Source: Selaginella tamariscina
Lineage: Eukaryota > Streptophyta > Lycopodiopsida > Selaginellales > Selaginellaceae
Direction of reading: 5' to 3'
DNA: 64,000 bases
Assembly (NCBI GenBank): GCA_003024785.1
Contig: PUQB01000295.1
Coordinates: 143,161 to 207,160, forward strand
This document shows positions 48,880 through 62,503 of this stretch, piece by piece. Within the stretch, counting starts at the first letter, position 1; every line of letters begins with the position of its first letter. The position numbers and the translations under genes are program-made. The notes under the pieces are model-generated. The model did no database searches, was not told the DNA's origin, and was given only the letters and a program-made list of their open reading frames with translations.

Positions 48880-49830
48880 AATAATTAGGTTACTTAATAT
48901 AAACTCATTGATTAAGGATTCAAACTTCATTATGTTAAGAATAATAATTGGGTTAAAAGTCTGTTAATAATTAAGCTCACCAACGTGGACATGTGTTACT
49001 ATCTTATATAATAGTTTATTATATATGTGTTTATCATGAATGCCCCATCAATAACCATTTATTACGCGTCATGAACGCCCCATCTTAAATCCTATTTAAT
49101 GGCCATCATAAATCTAAATTCCATTTAACAATTATTTTAAATTTGTTATTTTAAATTCAATCTGATAGTTATTCTAAATGCATAAGGTTAGTGTAAGTTA
49201 AGAATAACTGGGTTAAGAATCTAATTTAAGAATAAACTCGCTAAGTTAAGAATAACAACTGGGTTAAGTAGAGATAAACTCACCAGATTAAGAAATAATT
49301 GAGTTAAAGATTCAATTTAAGAATAAACTCATTAGGTTAAGAATAACAATAATAATTGGATTAAGGTTCAATTTAAGAATAAATTCATTAGGTTAAGGAT
49401 ATTAACTAGGTTAAGGGTCCAACTTAGGGATAAGCTTAATAAATGAGTTAAAGATCCAACTTAGAAATAAACTCATCAAGTTAGGATAACAATTGGGTTA
49501 AGGATCATTAAATAGTTAATTCCATACATAAGCTTAAGGATAACTTACCATGTTAAGGATACAATTGGTTAAAGAAATTCACCAAGTTAAGAATATTAAT
49601 AAGTTTATATTGGGTGTGTTTGTGTGTGTCATGGACACCCAAAATCGACCATTGATATCCAACCTAATCCAAAAATATCATAAACTTGTCATTTGACAAT
49701 TGATATTGTACCTCATTCAACGGTTATATTAAGAATAATAATTGGGTTAAGGATTTAAAGGTTATTAATAGTTGAATTAAGGATCCAAATTAGGGGTAAA
49801 GATAACAATTGGGTTATTATTAAAGTTCTA
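48880..49830. repeat. dispersed repeat family with ~50-bp internal array, copy 2
   Basis: Drifting tandem units, for example aataaactcattaggttaag, aataacaattgggttaagga and tccaacttagg, repeat roughly ten times between 49190 and 49600. Text resembling caccaacgtggacatgtgtt occurs at about 48980. The same elements occur at 9170-9965. Confidence 0.65.
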
Positions 49831-49834
49831 ACCC

Positions 49835-51530
49835 AAATGGCTAACTCATGGCAACACATGACTTAGATGCCCAAGGCATGAATGCCCTAACCCCATTATG
49901 GAGACATGCCTTGCACATACCCCTATAATAAAGATAAGGCATCATGACTTAGCCCTCGAGGAATCACCCTTATTTAAAAGTACAACTTCTTTAGGACAAC
50001 AAAGCACGACTAACCCTTAAGGTTTGAGTGACCAAGTCATATCTTAAACTTAGGGTTCGTACTTAATGAAGACACGTGTGTGTTATAAGCGAACACAAGT
50101 GTTTTGTTAAGTAACTCTCTAAAGCTAGGTTTGAATAACCCTAAGTACTCGACTTTGCGAGTGCCTGACGAATGAGCTCTTGCTAATGAGCTTAGGTTTT
50201 TAAACCCTTGGATCCCAAAGAAAACACTCCCCTTAGTTGAGTGTGTCAATAGCACATCCAATTACAAGACCTAACTAGAGTATCAAATCCCTCGACATTA
50301 AACATATGAGACAACCCAAAGGATGTGCCTTAAGCATTGTACTGTGTGCCATTTAGCTTAGTGTTACATTTTCATGTAATAGTGTTTCTCAAGATGTGGG
50401 CTATCTTGCCATAGCCCCTCAGATTTAAGAGTTACACATTGTGTCACGAACATGGTTCACATATGCCAACTTTAGAACCCTTCTGTGAACCCTTAAGAAC
50501 TTGGTCAAGAGATCTTGTCAGTTAAGATTCTACGCCCATAGTTAAATAAGGACACGAATGTGTCTTGCTTAGTTGCAAGTGCTACTCTTAGCTTGATGTG
50601 AAAGAGGAGGCTGGAGACATGCCTCAACCTCTGACCCTTGGAACATGTATTTTAACAAAACCTTTTAGACTCAAATTCAGCAATGTTGAGGGTAAGCTAC
50701 CCTGAAAGTGAGATGTACCCCAATCGTTTGAAAGTTGAGGCAACAGAACAAAGGGTTAATCATTAACGACACAAGTTAAAGCTTGCACCAGTAAATAATA
50801 ATGAGTTTAATTATGAACTTAAGAACTCTCACTACATATCCTATTTAATATATGTGACAAAGCCCCCCCTTCCCCTTGTTTTCCTGTTTTGTAAAGTGGG
50901 CTAGCATAGAATATCATTCTTACTAAAAATATACTTGGTGAGTTTAACCTAATGACTCATCAACTCCTAAATACTAACCCAAGGGTTTAGGGCATAGGCA
51001 TATTCAACATGTTGAACTCATCAAAATTAATTAGTAACCTAATCAGAACATGAAAATAAGGGTAAAAGTTTTTTTTAAATAGAAATGTTAGCTTTGCCTA
51101 AAGTTTCTTGTAAATACCTAAAGACACTCGACTGGATCATCATAGTTACCCAAGTGGACTAAGTAGGTTTGTTTTCTCAACACCTAACATAGTTCGGTAG
51201 GTAAAAATAATCAATGTCCAAAGTAAAGAGTAATCATAGTAAAAACTATAACATATGCACAATTTTTAATACATACAATAAGAACCTAAACTTGTATAAC
51301 AATGATTAATAATTTATGAAGAACAATTCAATGGCCACGATATGCACTCTTCATTATGACATAAAGTTCCTTTTATATAAAAGAATGAAACATGTTTATT
51401 CAAAGATGCTTTATTACTTAATTTTGTAAAGATTCTTTAACCAATAAATAATCGACCTAACTAAAGTGTATACATACTCATGTGTATGCACTTGAATTAT
51501 ATATAAAGCTTTTGAAGCAGGTCATTTCGT
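49835..51530. other. intergenic DNA, less AT-rich
   Basis: No recognisable gene or domain. Composition (for example 49840-50760) is closer to old transposon DNA than to the AT-rich spacer, but I found no motif. Confidence 0.4.
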
Positions 51531-51539
51531 GAGTTTGTT

Positions 51540-52967
51540 TAAATTGAACTTTGTGAGGCCCTCGGTGCCGAGGATGGTGCATGACCTAAAAGGTTGCAAG
51601 TTTGAACCTCGTTAGGGCAAGGTTAATATTGTACATTGAAAATAAAATTGAATTTGTTACACCATGCCATGCTCAATGCTGAGGATGTTACATAATTTAA
51701 AAAGTCACAAGTTTGAACCTTATTAAATTGAGTTCATAACCTTATGAGCCATGCACCATCTTTAGAGTTAAGGATGGTGCATGGCTTATAAAGTTATGAA
51801 TTTGAACCATGCTAGGGTGAAATTAATATTATACCTTAATAATATAATTAAACTCCCAACCTTCTAGCCATGCATTGTCCTTGGCATCAAGGATGGTCCA
51901 TGACTCAAAAGGTTATGAATTTGAATTTCGCTAAAGTAAGGTTAATATTGTACTTTTAAAAAAAAATTAAAGTCACAATCTTTTGAGCTATGCATCGTGC
52001 GGCCTAGAAATTTGCAAGTTTAAACCTTGTTATTGTGAGGTTAATATTGATTCATAAAGTTGCGAGTTTGAACCTTGTTATTGTGAGGTTAATATTAGTC
52101 CATAAAGTTGCAAGTTTGAACCTGAGATTAATATTGGTTCTAAAGTTGCAAGTTCGAAAATGGTGCATGTTTGAATCTTGCTTGGGCAAGGTTAATAGTG
52201 TACCTTGAAAAAGGAAGTGAACTTGCATCTACACCATACACCGCCCTTAGCAAGAATTGAATTTGCAGCCTTTTTGGGTCAAGGATCATGCATGACAGCG
52301 AGGATGGTGCATGGCCTAGAAGGTTGCAAGTTTGAACCTTGCCGTTTATTCTTTTAGAAGTTACAAGTTTAAACCTTGCGAGGGTGAGATTAATAGTATA
52401 CTTTAAGAAAGGAATTTCCCAAAAGATTATGAGTTCAAACCTTTATAAGATGAGATTAATATTGTATATTGAAAAAGAAATTGATTGTGCAACCTTTTAG
52501 TATAACAAGGTTAATATTGTATATTAAAAAAAAGAATTGATCTTGCAACCTTCTGAGGTCATACTAAAGGGTTGTGAGTTTGGTTTTTTAGGGTGAAACT
52601 AAAAAGTTGTACTTCGAACTTTGTTAAGGTAAGGTTAATATTATACATTAAAAATAAAATTGATGTTAAGAAGTCTTTCTAGGGTGAAACTATTACCACA
52701 AGGTTGTGAGTTCTAACTTGGTTAAGCCAATATTAATATTATAAATTGAAAAAGGATACCACAAGGTCGAGAGTTTGAACCTGGTTAGGGCAAGGTTAAT
52801 ATTGTACATTAATAAAGAAATTGATCTTAAGAGTTTTGATTTTATTTTTTTTTAGGGTGACATTAATATTTTCAACATACAATATTTGTATGTTGAAAAT
52901 GAATTAAACACATAATATTTTAAGGTTATGCACCATCCTCGACGTCAAGGATGGTAATTATAATTTT
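51540..52967. repeat. degenerate tandem array, ~100-130-bp unit, abutting an assembly gap
   Basis: Units contain gaggatggtgcatgacctaa, then aggttgcaagtttgaacct, then agggcaaggttaatattgta and a short A-rich run. At least ten drifting copies are seen. The aagtttgaacct box resembles a tRNA T-arm/B box (GTTCGAACC with C to T), so a SINE origin is possible. The last bases form a near palindrome (accatcctcgacgtcaaggatggt, 52931-52954) just before the Ns. Confidence 0.75.
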
Positions 52968-53403
52968 NNNNNNNNNNNNNNNNNNNNNNNNNNNNNNNNN
53001 NNNNNNNNNNNNNNNNNNNNNNNNNNNNNNNNNNNNNNNNNNNNNNNNNNNNNNNNNNNNNNNNNNNNNNNNNNNNNNNNNNNNNNNNNNNNNNNNNNNN
53101 NNNNNNNNNNNNNNNNNNNNNNNNNNNNNNNNNNNNNNNNNNNNNNNNNNNNNNNNNNNNNNNNNNNNNNNNNNNNNNNNNNNNNNNNNNNNNNNNNNNN
53201 NNNNNNNNNNNNNNNNNNNNNNNNNNNNNNNNNNNNNNNNNNNNNNNNNNNNNNNNNNNNNNNNNNNNNNNNNNNNNNNNNNNNNNNNNNNNNNNNNNNN
53301 NNNNNNNNNNNNNNNNNNNNNNNNNNNNNNNNNNNNNNNNNNNNNNNNNNNNNNNNNNNNNNNNNNNNNNNNNNNNNNNNNNNNNNNNNNNNNNNNNNNN
53401 NNN
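52968..53403. other. assembly gap (436 N)
   Basis: A run of N directly at the end of the tandem array; the true length is unknown. Open frames reported across it are meaningless. Confidence 1.
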
Positions 53404-54615
53404 ATCATTGACCACAACAGCACCAAGAGAACAACTTTGGCAAATTCTTTATAGCTCCATGCAATCAAGTGACAATTAACTATTGTTGCAACTACTCATT
53501 CACTATGTTACAGCTTTGATTGACCTTCAATAAAAGAGACAATTAAGAACATTTCAAGTATGCGATAATCATATCCTTTAAGTAAAGAAGATGTTGTAAT
53601 AGATTGGTTATGAAGAGAATAGAGACTATGACAAAGGTATCACCACGCACATGTCCTATAAGAGAGCAAAGACATCACATAGTGTTCTTCTTTTTTATTC
53701 AATTAGATGAATCAATAATTTAGATGAAGCTAATATGTCCTTAAATGCAAAAGTTAATGTTGAATTGGTAACTTACTAAATCTTAAAGTTATCTGAAGCA
53801 GATAAGTATAGTATGGTGGTGACAAAGAAGACGATGCAATTATCAATCGTGGCTTGTGTTGCCCATCTGTATTTGTACATTATGACATCTAATTCAACGT
53901 CTGAATATAATTTTCTAAGGCTGAAAATACACTTTTATAAACAAGTGGAAACGCACTTGAGCTGGTCAATAACATCTTATTTGTCCAATCAAACAAGGAT
54001 TTATGAATTGATTTTTTCATCTTGGTTAAATAATAATAGTAAAGATTAAATTAATGAAATACGGATGAGTATGGAAGTCCGTCGGGTATGGTATGGGTAT
54101 AGATCAACGACTGTTCGGTTAGTATGGGACTAGCAGTAGATTTTCTTCACCACCCTAATTGGGTATTGATCTAGGTTAGATTTGCGAGCTCGGACCCCAG
54201 CCTATTTTTTAAGATATTTACGATCTCGACCGTTCAATATGTTTTATATAGTCGTTTCATCTGCGACTTACGAACTCATATGGTATATGAACAATCGTAA
54301 TAAAAGAATTAATAACACTTATGTAAACAATATATTACATATGTATGTCCTTTTGACATACACACATTTTGTCTGTACAGTTGTGTTTCCGACCACGTCA
54401 TTATTGGCCTGAGATCCTTCATTGGTACTACGTATTTCCATATGGTGGTAATGGCTGTGTTAACATACACATGATAATTATAAAATGTGTGGCGCGTTGT
54501 GTATAAGTACATATCAGTGCCACACACATGGTACCTTGTGTGTGTGTGTGTTCTAGATATACATGTACAGAAATCGATATGTATACCATATATATAAATA
54601 TAAATAATAATGTTA

Positions 54616-54647
<32 letters not shown>

Positions 54648-54690
54648 TATAAAATATTGGTTGGAATACACACACATACACCTTACTGCA
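53404..54690. other. intergenic DNA right of the gap
   Basis: No recognisable gene. The tandem array seen left of the gap does not continue on this side. A (TA)n run lies at 54613-54648. Confidence 0.45.
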
Positions 54691-54699
54691 GCAGTTCTT

Positions 54700-54950
54700 T
54701 CAGCCTGTCATAGGCATATGCAGTAAGAGCTGGTAAACTCCATTGTCATCTGTAATATTTATATAAAAATATGAACATTACATAAATCACATGACTAGAA
54801 ACAGTATACAACATTTTTAACCATTTAAACATACAAATTAAGAAGTTTTTAACGTACATATTATTACCTTCAAATCCGTGTACTTCAGACTACACGAGAT
54901 CTGTTTTAATCTGCAATGGACACATTGAAAAAACTCGATCTTTGCATTTT
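54700..54950 (-). CDS. two exon-like blocks of an unidentified gene (3' end)
   Basis: Minus strand: 54950-54868 and 54749-54700, each with a consensus acceptor (atttcag, attacag), and a gtaat donor after the first. One frame joins both: CKDRVFSMCPLQIKTDLV, a TAG, SEVHGFE, then DDNGVYQLLLHMPMTG and TGA. The in-frame TAG at about 54893 would break it. The blocks are GC-richer than flanking DNA. I do not recognise the family; it may be the 3' end of the gene whose exons lie at 62.5-64 kb, but nothing proves the link. Confidence 0.35.
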
Positions 54951-54998
54951 CTGAAATAGCAAATAAAAATGTTTATATACATAAACAGTGATTAAATA

Positions 54999-55118
54999 CA
55001 CAGTAGAAAAATGCTACGGAAATGTTTAATTACTAATTTAATTATTAGTTACTAATTATTAATTTAATTTAATTACTAATCCGTAACATTTTTTTTACTA
55101 CGGCATATATCACTGTAC
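54999..55118. mobile_element. MITE-like element, copy 2 (~120 bp)
   Basis: The reverse complement of its right end (acagtgatatatgccgtagt, then aaatgttacggattagtaat) matches the MITE at 46989. Its left end (cagtagaaaaatgctacgga) is an imperfect inverted copy of the right end, so the element can fold into a hairpin. Confidence 0.7.
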
Positions 55119-55124
55119 ATAAAC

Positions 55125-58100
55125 ATATTTAGTGTGTAATATGAAGAAAATAGAAGTATATTGGGGAACCAGGAACCATATTCACTCGCACAAGTACTTT
55201 TTCCGTGCAAAACCTGTATAGTCTCTGGCTTGTTAAGCGACAGCCTTTTGTATTAATTTAATTAATTTTCCTTAATTAATAATAAAACCAAGTGAAAACA
55301 TGTATTTAAAAGTTTATTTATTAATAAATCCTAAAGGTTCTTTTTTATTTAATATTTAAAATATATATAAAATAAAGAGGTGGGTGTTCAAATAGTGCGA
55401 TATAATAAACTTTATTATATATATAAAGTATTTGATACCATTAGTAGTTTCGTATTAAATGAAGTTTTATAGTTTTAATTACTTATATTTAATAATTAGG
55501 AGCGAAATGAGTGAAATTTTATATTTAATAAATCAATTTTTTTTTCTAGATAATACTTTTCTTAATGTTTATAAATAATATTTTAGAATTACAATTATAA
55601 GAATAAATCTTATGTTTTAAACAGCAAATCAATTACGTCCTATGATCATTGAGTTAAACGATATAATGATATTAATTAATGTGCAGATGATTAGCTAGTT
55701 TATATTTAATCATCCCAAATTTAAGAAATACAATTTATAAATTGATGTATACGTATTCTTAATTAACATAATATAAATAAGCTAAAATATAAACCTAGCC
55801 TATATATACGTAGATAATAATGGAGATACACATGACACGTATATTGTATACTGAAATATCCTGTTAACATTAAAATTGGATGTGTATTTACATATATTAA
55901 ATTAACTTTTGATTCTATTTACATTACAAGGTTTGGTTGGAGACTTAAATGTGATCTGAACTTAATCTTAACTTTATACACAAGTATAGATGTATGCAAA
56001 CACCTAATCACTAGAATATTTAAATATATACCGGTATATTTTTAATAAATTTTAAAATATATCTATATTAATATATAACAGTTTATCAAATTGCATTTTA
56101 AGATTTATCAGTTTTAACATTATACAACTCAATATTACAGGTTTTGTATATCTATAATATAATATTACACATCAACATCAAACAATTAATTTATACAATA
56201 TTATAAAAATAATAATGCAACAATGTATTAATATAAAAATTAAATTATACATAATTAATTTAAATAGTTTAATAACTATACTAAGTAAATCCATAGATTG
56301 AAAGAAAGAAAAGAACAAAATAACTTATATTGTTTTCATAGGGAAGCCAGTTATGTTAATTATTAATTAATTCTGTTAAATAAAATAAAGTTATCTTATC
56401 TTAACTATAATTAGTGAAGATAAGCCAAACTTGATTAAATTTTATAACTTAACTATGTTAATATGTGAAGTATTTAATTAAATTTTAGTTAAGTTTATTT
56501 TAATTCATAATTAACCAATTATAATGTAAAGACAAAAAATTAATTATTTATTAAGTATTAATTAATGTTAACCTAATCAAACCCGACTCCCCTGACACTT
56601 TAACTCATTTAATTATAATATATAACAGCATACAGCACACACATTCATACACGTTTGTCCATACACCCACACGCACACGTAGTAGTAACTAAATAACCGG
56701 TGTCCTACTCTTTAAACAATTGTATCTTTAATACAGTTTAAGAAAAATAGTAGAAAATGATGTATGGTTGTTATATACACAATCACACATATTAACATAT
56801 AGATTATTTACATTAATAATACTTATGTTAATTACATGTTTAGATAGATTAAAAATAAATTAAGCAATAGCTAAGATAATTTTCGTTTATTATTATTTAT
56901 AACAAAAATATTTACACTCTATTAAACTAAATAGTAGTAAATGCAATTATTGCATTAAGTTAACTATATGTATATTCATTTTCTTATTTGAAAATTTATT
57001 TAAGAATAACTGATTTATAATATAGTATTAGTTTTATTATAAATATTGAAGACATTGTAAATGTTTAAAAATATAATAGTAAATTTTTAAAGCTTTACAG
57101 TTTAAAAATAAATATAACTATCAATATTACATATTTATTTAAATTCAAATAATAAATTATTTCATTTTTCAAAGAAGAATCTTGAGCAACTTAATCTTTC
57201 ATATTAAATTTGGAATTAGGTTTTTTCTTTTTTTATATATATATTTATAACTTGTTTATATAAATTATTACTCATCACACTCTTCAATGTTTTAAAATTT
57301 CCTTCAATTTATAATTGCAAAATCATTAAAGTTTGGTTCTTCTATATATTTTATAAATTTCTATTAAAAAGTATAGTGTATTTCATATAATTAAAATAAA
57401 CTTTCAAAATTTAATAATCCGTTTATAATTGTTGCCAATTGTAGAAGTTTTTGATATTATTATATACCTTATAACTTTTATTATATTTGAAGTGTAATCT
57501 ATTTTCATTTATATTACATTTAAGAAATATTCTTATGTTTTACATTATAATCAACTTTTTTACTTGGATTTAAATTATTGTTTTGAGCTATACTTAATAC
57601 TTTAACTAAATTTTGATAAAAAGTTTAAATATTTTAATAGTTTAATAATACATTCTTTCTTTATGGCTCTTTATGTCCATCATTTAATAATGTATTTTCT
57701 CTTTATGAATGAAATATGTTAATATTATTTGGACAATCAATTATTATATTATATTAGAAAAATAAATAAATAAAGATTATAATAAGTAAATATAACTTTT
57801 AAATTCAAATATAAATATGTTGCTGTATTTAAAAAAGTGTGAAATTAACTCAATCTCCTATTTAACAAATAAAATTTAAATTTTAGGTTAAACAGGTCAA
57901 AAATATAAAAATGTTACAAAAATTTAATATTTAGTTTCAACTAACTCAACACATCAAAAATTAAAAATTGTCTTATGTAAAATATATAAACATTATTATT
58001 TTGTTTTAAAATTAGTACTATACATATATAAAACTTTATATATATATTATATATAAATTATATTAAATTGTATAAAAATGTTAAATTGTTATCACTTGTT

Positions 58101-59070
58101 CTTATGTAACTTGTGTATTATTTGTTTTATATAAAAATATTTATTTATATATACAATATTTTTTTTAAAAATTATTATAATATATAAGACTTTAACATTC
58201 ATATTATTATTATTACGATTTCAAGAGCAATAAAGAAAAATTTTATTTACGATGCTTGTGTTGTATGTATATCCGTTCTTAACCAATATGAAACTTGCTG
58301 AAGCTCTTGGAGAAAATCTTTCACATTAGCATTATCATGACCTGTATTACTTATTATTTAATTTAAAATAAAAACTTTAAATAAATACAAATAAAGTTCT
58401 CTTTTATTCTCTTAAACCATAACAATAATAATAATAAATATTATATACAAACTTTTAAAGTTTTATCCACTTTAAATATATATTATATATATTTTAGATT
58501 TTGACATTGTTTTAACATGAATCATTCAAACAAGGTCATAAAAATAATATAAAACTTTATATTTATTGTTGAATAATAAAATTATCAATATTTTTATTTT
58601 TATTATGATTTTAATAATATAGAAGAAAAGACAATAATTTACTTTTAAGTTTTAGTTAATGTTTAAATCTATAATTTATAATTATAAAATCATTATAGTT
58701 TGATTATTTTCATATATTTTTTTCAAATTTTAATAAAATATGATGTATTTCATAATATTAAGACATATTTAATTTTAATTAAAAATGTAATAATCCATGT
58801 GTAAATTGTAAATTCTTTTGAGATTTTATTATATATATTGTGAATATTTAAAGTGCATGAATGATAATTTATTTAATCTTTTGTTTTTATATTTATTTAG
58901 GAAATTTACATTTTTATTCTTTAGTGTTTTACATTAAATTTCAACTTTTTATTTAAATTTAAAGTCTTATTTCCTTTTATAATTAAAAGTTTGATTAAAT
59001 TTTAAAATAAATTTTTTTAATTAACATTTCTAAATAAAAACTTTCTAAAGGAAATTATCTTTCTATATCA
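55125..59070. other. very AT-rich intergenic DNA
   Basis: About 4 kb, close to 80 percent A+T by eye, with short (TA)n runs. No gene recognised. Confidence 0.5.
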
Positions 59071-59078
59071 TATTTTAA

Positions 59079-60095
59079 GAAAATGTAATAATGACCTAAT
59101 GATTTGCTAAATGACTTAACATATTAGAAGAAAATGTTATAATGACCTAATGATTTGCTAAATGACTTAACATATTAGTAACTGTCAGTCATGTATGGAT
59201 TTTTGCCACATAGTGAATACACTCTCCTAATATATAAATAAAGAATCATTGTCATCATCAGTTACTTCACTGCATCTTGGGGACAAGCAAGGAGAGAGGA
59301 AAAGTGCACTGTACACAATCAGAACAAGCTCTCAGCCAGCTTAAAGAAAGTTTATTCATTATTGGTAGTTGGGGGCAAGTCTGCCAGTTGTGGCTATGTT
59401 GATTGCACCCTCTACACAATCGTTGTACACATGTAGTGCTAGAGCAGCAGTGCTTACTGCAATGGTTGGGATGGCACTGGGATGGCACTAAGACGGCAAA
59501 TGGGATGACACTTGGGATGGCGGTTGCTATTCAAGCTGTACAATGTATGCATGGCTACTGCCATTGCTTGTTGGTGTAAGCGCTGTGCTTCCTTGGCCAT
59601 GGCCCTGTCCTCCACACTAATGTGGAGCCTGGGCTTGTGACTACTGGACCTCTTGTTTTGTGTGCTCAACCCAAAGGGGTCTCGCAGAGTGGAGCAATGG
59701 TGTGATGGCCGTCCCCGTGGTCGCTCAATGCAGTGCAGTTCTAGAATGCTGACTTCGTTTGGGTTTTGTGCACCACGTCATCGACAAGCTGCCATTGATT
59801 ATGGAAAGCTTCCACCAGAATGGACTCACCCTCCTGCAGCCATTGGAGAGTGTCATGCGTGCATGGAATGCTAGCGTAGTATGCTGGTACTTTGTGCAAG
59901 GTATGATTTTCAACACCAATAAGGTTCATTGTTGCCAGCTTTTGATTCCAATCCTTGCCCTTTGTTGCCTCTGCTTGTACAAGCTTAAGTGAAACCTACC
60001 TGGCAAAACTGTGTGGCAAAAAGCCACCACATGACTGATGGTTGCTAACGTGTTAGGTCATTTTAGAAAATCATTATGTCATTATAACATTTCCC
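59079..60095. mobile_element. long-TIR DNA transposon (MULE-like, non-autonomous) with GC-rich cargo
   Basis: The left end reads gaaaatgttataatgaccta, atgatttgctaaatgactta, catattagtaactgtcagtc. The right end, reverse complemented, reads gggaaatgttataatgacat, aatgattttctaaaatgacc, taacacgttagcaaccatca. The match runs for about 80 bases. The outer 49 bases of the left end are tandemly doubled (59079-59127 and 59130-59178). The interior, about 59260-59990, is far richer in G+C than its surroundings. On the minus strand it holds an 80-codon open frame (VENHTLHKVPAYYASIPC, then LQWLQEGESILVEAFHNQ) followed by frames with stops. I do not recognise the cargo; it could be captured gene sequence. No transposase motif and no clear target duplication were seen. 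Confidence 0.7.
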
Positions 60096-60099
60096 TTAT

Positions 60100-62485
60100 T
60101 TTATATATATATAAAATTATCTTTTTATGTTTAATGTAAACTTGACAAATAAGTGATAATGTTTTTTTCTTTCAGTTTTATCAAATTCTTTTACAATTCA
60201 AAAATAATAAATAAAAGATCATAATAAAGTAGAAGAATATACAATGAAATATATGTGTAAAACTAAAAATTAAATTGATTTCTTTGTTTAACACATAAAA
60301 TTTGAATGTTTTGTTTTAAATTAAGTAAAATTTTATGAATTATTAAAATTATGCTAGATTTTTCTTACCGATTTGTAAAAATATGGAGACCTATGACTCG
60401 ACTTAAAACATTATATAAAAATATTTATTGTTTATTATGGATACCTTAAAGTTTTAAATAATTTTATGTGATACATATAAGCATTATATTATTAGGAAAA
60501 ATAAATTAATACGCTCTATATGACTCTAAAAGTTTATATATATATATATACTAAAATTATTTAAGACAAAGTATGACATTGTATAACTCTAAACATTTAC
60601 ATATAATATTTTTATTATTATTAAGATTTCAAGAATAATAAAAAATTTTTGGATAAGTTTCTATTTATGTTTTAAGTTATAATTGTAAAATCATTATAAT
60701 TGGTTATTCCATATATTTCATTAAATATTTAATAAAAATATGGTGTGTTTTTATAAATTTTATAAACTATATATTAATTAAAATTTCAATAATTCATTCT
60801 TATTAGTCTGACTTATATATAAATAATTTTTTATTATGATGTTATAAATGGTGGCTAACATTCCGCATGCAAAATCTTTGTGAATTTTAAAATTTTAAAT
60901 TATTTTATTATATATCATATAAATTTTATTATATTTAAAATGAGTGGTAATGCACTCAATCTCTTTTTTTTATTTTGTAATTCATATTTATCTTGATCAT
61001 CTTTTTTAATATTTTACATTTATTATTTAATTTTCATTATTTTAAATTTCAAATTCTCATGATTAAATTTTTGATTTCATAATTAACAGTTCTAAATATA
61101 AACATTGTGAAAATTTTAAAATACTTTAATACTTTGATAAAATATACTCTGAAAATTGGTTTTTTATATCCATACTTTAATAATATATTTTTTGTATAAA
61201 TGTTTAGTATGAACCTAAATAAACAAGTGTTTTACTTTTTTACTTTTACAAAATAAATAAAGGTAAACATATAATACACATTGTATTTTAAAATGAGTGT
61301 AATTAATCATTTCCCCATTTAACAGAAATTTAATAATAAGTTTTTGATTTTAAATAAAATATAAATATTAAAGTTGTATGAATAATTAAACACAGCTGCT
61401 GACATTTAGTACATCACATGACTCAATATATATATATATATATATATATATTAAACAATATTTAAAACTCTATTACACCGTACATGAGTTTGAAAAGCTT
61501 ACATTTAAATCTCATTATTATTATTAAGGCCGCAAGAACGAGGAAAAAGGTATATTTTTCTTATAAATTTTTGATGTTTTATGTTTTAAATTTGTATTCT
61601 TTTAATTTATAATTGTAGATTGTTATAGTTTGGTATTCCCATATTTTATTAAATTTTAATAAAATATAAATATTAATTATTCGAAAACAACATAATAATC
61701 TACGTGTAATCACTTCAAATTATAACCTCAACACACATATTGGCATCCTTGTGTGCATATAATACAAATATATAGCCATTCATATGTGTGCGTGCCGTGC
61801 GTGGAAAATTAGGTGTATATTCGTATTTGTGTGTGTCTGTGTACAGCCATACCCATGCATGTTTTGTTATAAATCTTATTAAATCTAATTAATATATTAA
61901 TTAGATTATACTCTGAACTCACAAGTATATAACCTATAGCATATAAAAAATTCGTGTACAATACCATGCAATTTACGCGCGCGCGCACAATCTTTTATAT
62001 ATTATGTACATATAATTAAATTTGATATATTTTAAGAAAAATTAATGACAATCGATTTACTTTATGAAGAGATGAGGTATGACTTAATTTTTTTAAATAT
62101 ACTTTTCCTAATTAACTACCTAATTGTTGCGTCTCCTTTCCCAAACGCAAATCGATCAAAACATGTTATTAATGTTAATTATAATATATTTTAATTATTC
62201 TAGTATGTTTATCTAAATCAACGGTCATTGAACTAATGTTTATTACAATTAATTTGATTAGTTAAATTTAACATTGAAGATAAAGAAGTTCACTCTCAGT
62301 TTATCAGAGTTCAGTCATGTACAGTAACTTTATGCACATTTGTATACTCTGTTAAAAGTATATACTACAGTGAAGATGACACTATATACAAGTATGCTTA
62401 GAAAGAAATATCTGTATTGTGTACAAAGTATGTCTGTTATGTGTGTGTATGAATAAGGGACACACACACGATGAACAAAATGTGT
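60100..62485. other. very AT-rich intergenic DNA
   Basis: (TA)n runs at 60536-60552 and 61427-61451 and a GC-alternating run (cgcgcgcgc) near 61978. No gene recognised. Confidence 0.5.
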
Positions 62486-62503
62486 GTGTGTGTGTGTGTG
62501 TGT

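Noticed and set aside
52926..53468. Long open frames across the N run
   Set aside because: They consist almost wholly of undetermined bases and carry no information.
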